Of a DNA stretch of 26,086 nucleotides, positions 24,792 through 26,086 are shown piece by piece (positions within the stretch are counted from its first letter, which is position 1; every line of letters starts with the position of its first letter). The position numbers and the translations under genes are program-made. The notes beneath the pieces are model-generated. The model was not told where the DNA came from and did no database searches. It worked only from the letters and a program-made list of their open reading frames with translations. Source of the DNA: Scybalousia_A sp964626385 (GTDB lineage: Bacteria; Bacteroidota; Bacteroidia; Bacteroidales; P3); assembly GCA_964626385.1 (NCBI GenBank), contig CAZVEO010000027.1:1-26086 (forward strand), given 5' to 3'.

Positions 24792-24839
24792 CAATGTAAG
24801 AGTAGATAGAAACTAACCAAATTAAAATTATAAACTATT

Positions 24840-25838
24840 ATGAATAGATTATCAAAAATAGCGATGTTTGCGGGGGTTGTTTCCTTTGCATTCTTGGCTT
24901 GTTCAAACAAAGAAAAGGAGAAAACTGTTATGACAGAAGAAAACAAAAATCAAGAGAGTGTTGTCTACATTACTAAGGACATCACACCAGAAAGTCTTGT
25001 AAAAATTTATGAGGCACTTGGAGTAAAAGCAGAGGGCAAAGTAGGAGTAAAAATCTCAACCGGTGAGGGCAAAGGCATACATGCTTTGTCTATGGATTTG
25101 ATTGCTCCTTTGGTTCACAAACTTAATGCCAACATTGTAGAATGTAATACTGCATACGAAGGCACAAGACACAGAACAGATTTGCACAAACATACCATTA
25201 AAGAGCATGGTTGGGAAAAAGTTGCAAAGGTTGATATTTTGGATGAAGAGGGCGAGATAAAACTTCCAATCAAAGATGGAAAACACTTGAAATATGATAT
25301 TGTTGGTTCTCATATCAACAACTATGATTTTATGGTTAACCTTGCTCACTTCAAAGGTCATCAAATGGCTGGCTTTGGTGGAGTGTTGAAAAACCAATCT
25401 ATAGGTTTTGCCTCTTCTAATGGCAAAAGTTACATTCACTCTGCAGGAAAAGTTGAAACAATGAAAGAATTGTGGAGCAATATTGCACCTCAAAATGATT
25501 TTCTTGAATCTATGGCAGAGGCTTCTAAGGCAGTGGCTGAAAAGTTTGGTAATAAAATAGTTTATATTGCGGTTATGAACAATATGTCAATAGATTGTGA
25601 TTGCAATGCTAACCCTGCAAAACCTTTGATTAAAGATTATGGTATTTTGGCTTCAACTGACCCTGTGGCTTTGGATAAGGCTTGCTTGGACATAATCTTC
25701 AATATGGAGGTTACAGAGGAAAATAATACCAAACCTTTGATTGATAGAATCAATCAACAAAATGGTGCGTATATAGTAGATTATGCTGAGCAAATAGGCT
25801 TAGGTTCTACCAAATATACATTGAAAAGTATAGACTAA
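24840..25838 (+). CDS. DUF362 domain lipoprotein
   Basis: 332 residues. Seen: a lipoprotein signal (SKIAMFAGVVSFAFLAC) with the lipidated cysteine at 21, then a charged linker (SNKEKEKTVMTEENKN) and a DUF362 domain from about 45 to the end: KVGVKISTGEGKGIHALSMD, VECNTAYEGTRHRTDLHKH, MVNLAHFKGHQMAGFGGVLK and the late ILASTDPVALDKACLD. Many DUF362 proteins carry a 4Fe-4S ferredoxin domain or two CxxC sets; here only CDC around residue 259-261 and a few single cysteines are present, so a cluster is doubtful. It is predicted to be anchored at the membrane facing outward. Biochemical role is unknown. It has its own promoter box and a clear terminator, so it is probably monocistronic. Confidence 0.87.
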   Translation: MNRLSKIAMFAGVVSFAFLACSNKEKEKTVMTEENKNQESVVYITKDITPESLVKIYEALGVKAEGKVGVKISTGEGKGIHALSMDLIAPLVHKLNANIVECNTAYEGTRHRTDLHKHTIKEHGWEKVAKVDILDEEGEIKLPIKDGKHLKYDIVGSHINNYDFMVNLAHFKGHQMAGFGGVLKNQSIGFASSNGKSYIHSAGKVETMKELWSNIAPQNDFLESMAEASKAVAEKFGNKIVYIAVMNNMSIDCDCNANPAKPLIKDYGILASTDPVALDKACLDIIFNMEVTEENNTKPLIDRINQQNGAYIVDYAEQIGLGSTKYTLKSID

Positions 25839-25873
25839 ATACATTTTTAGTAAGTTTCATTTTATTTATTTTT

Positions 25874-25910
25874 AAGTCCTATAAGAACCTCATCTCATAG
25901 GACTTTTTTT
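25874..25910 (+). terminator. Intrinsic terminator after the DUF362 gene
   Basis: AAGTCCTAT (25874-25882) and ATAGGACTT (25897-25905) form a perfect 9-bp stem with a 14-nt loop, followed by a T-run to 25910. It lies 35 nt past the stop. Confidence 0.85.
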
Positions 25911-25947
25911 ATAAACTTATAGACTTATCCCGCACCTACAAGGTGTT

Positions 25948-25968
25948 TTATAAGGTCAAATCCGTTAC
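25948..25968. repeat. Degenerate copy of the TTATAAG intergenic repeat
   Basis: TTATAAGGTCAAATCCGTTAC aligns with the second half of the copy at 7365-7385, which reads TTATAAGGGCATAGCCGTAAC. Just before it, CACCT-ACA-AGGTG can form a small hairpin, and GGTGTTTTA also occurs in front of copy 1. A partial or decayed element. Confidence 0.4.
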
Positions 25969-26028
25969 AAAAACATTCTGCAATGGATAATTTTATAAAC
26001 CAGGAAATTCTTGTAAAATACTATTTGG

Positions 26029-26066
26029 GTGAGGCTTTATCTGTCTTATAAGAGCAAAGCCATCAC
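26029..26066. repeat. Hairpin-forming intergenic repeat, copy 2
   Basis: GTGAGGCTTT (26029-26038) pairs with AAAGCC-A-TCAC (26056-26066) with one bulged A, enclosing CTTATAAGAG. Its core CTTATAAGAGCAAAGCC (26045-26061) aligns with CTTATAAGGGCATAGCC of copy 1, while the arms differ but still pair. A further TTATAAGGGCA follows at 26069-26079 and runs toward the window end, so another unit may be cut off there. Confidence 0.55.
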
Positions 26067-26086
26067 TTTATAAGGGCAGAGGTTGT

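Noticed and set aside
1..26086. CRISPR array, insertion sequence, tRNA or rRNA gene
   Set aside because: I found no regularly spaced direct repeats, no transposase-like product with terminal inverted repeats, and no cloverleaf or rRNA signature in the gaps between genes.

Overview
The window is AT-rich, densely coded DNA from a member of the Bacteroidota, probably the Bacteroidales. Several signs agree on this. There are -7 boxes of the form TAnnTTTG and few Shine-Dalgarno sites. One protein has a type IX secretion C-terminal sorting domain. DUF4199, DUF4838 and Omp28-like proteins are present, as are a short 3-phosphoglycerate dehydrogenase without an ACT domain and a characteristic 200-residue ECF sigma factor. 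I see no tRNA, rRNA, CRISPR array, transposase or phage gene.

Left end (1-3.3 kb): a type II restriction-modification (RM) locus. A beta-class SPPY (N4-cytosine type) methyltransferase with HEAT-like repeats at its N-terminus is followed 2 nt later by a PD-(D/E)xK endonuclease that resembles the CfrBI family. Next come two fragments that look like the two ends of a large, internally deleted RM enzyme. The second fragment ends at an A-run, and a plausible C-terminus continues in another frame beyond it.

Housekeeping block (3.3-9.5 kb): asnS, rpoN (sigma-54) and an M23/LysM cell-wall peptidase form a tight plus-strand run. Facing it is a minus-strand ECF sigma factor with a 52-residue lipoprotein gene downstream and a clear terminator. 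A divergent 3-phosphoglycerate dehydrogenase gene follows, ending in a strong terminator.

Secretion/peptide block (9.6-15.7 kb): an unrecognised secreted protein, a dipeptidyl-peptidase-IV-type S9 peptidase, a compact second type II RM pair (N6-adenine-type methyltransferase and small PD-(D/E)xK nuclease, overlapping at ATGA), and tilS only 3 nt behind the nuclease. The RM pair looks like a cassette set between host genes.

Right half (15.8-26.1 kb): a T9SS-sorted Omp28/thioredoxin-like protein, a secreted DUF4838 protein with a probable carbohydrate-binding tail, and two tandem DUF4199-like membrane proteins. A minus-strand run of TrmH-type methyltransferase, holin-4-like membrane protein, panC and an ArsB/SLC13-type permease faces them, with the facing stops only 6 nt apart. 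A divergent DUF362 lipoprotein closes the window. Hairpin-forming intergenic repeats with a shared TTATAAG core occur near 7.35 kb and at the right edge.

The most notable material is the concentration of RM genes (two apparently intact pairs and one decayed locus within 14 kb), the HEAT-fused methyltransferase, the dispersed hairpin repeats, and the phosphoglycerate dehydrogenase whose TPH-type catalytic histidine position is a lysine.
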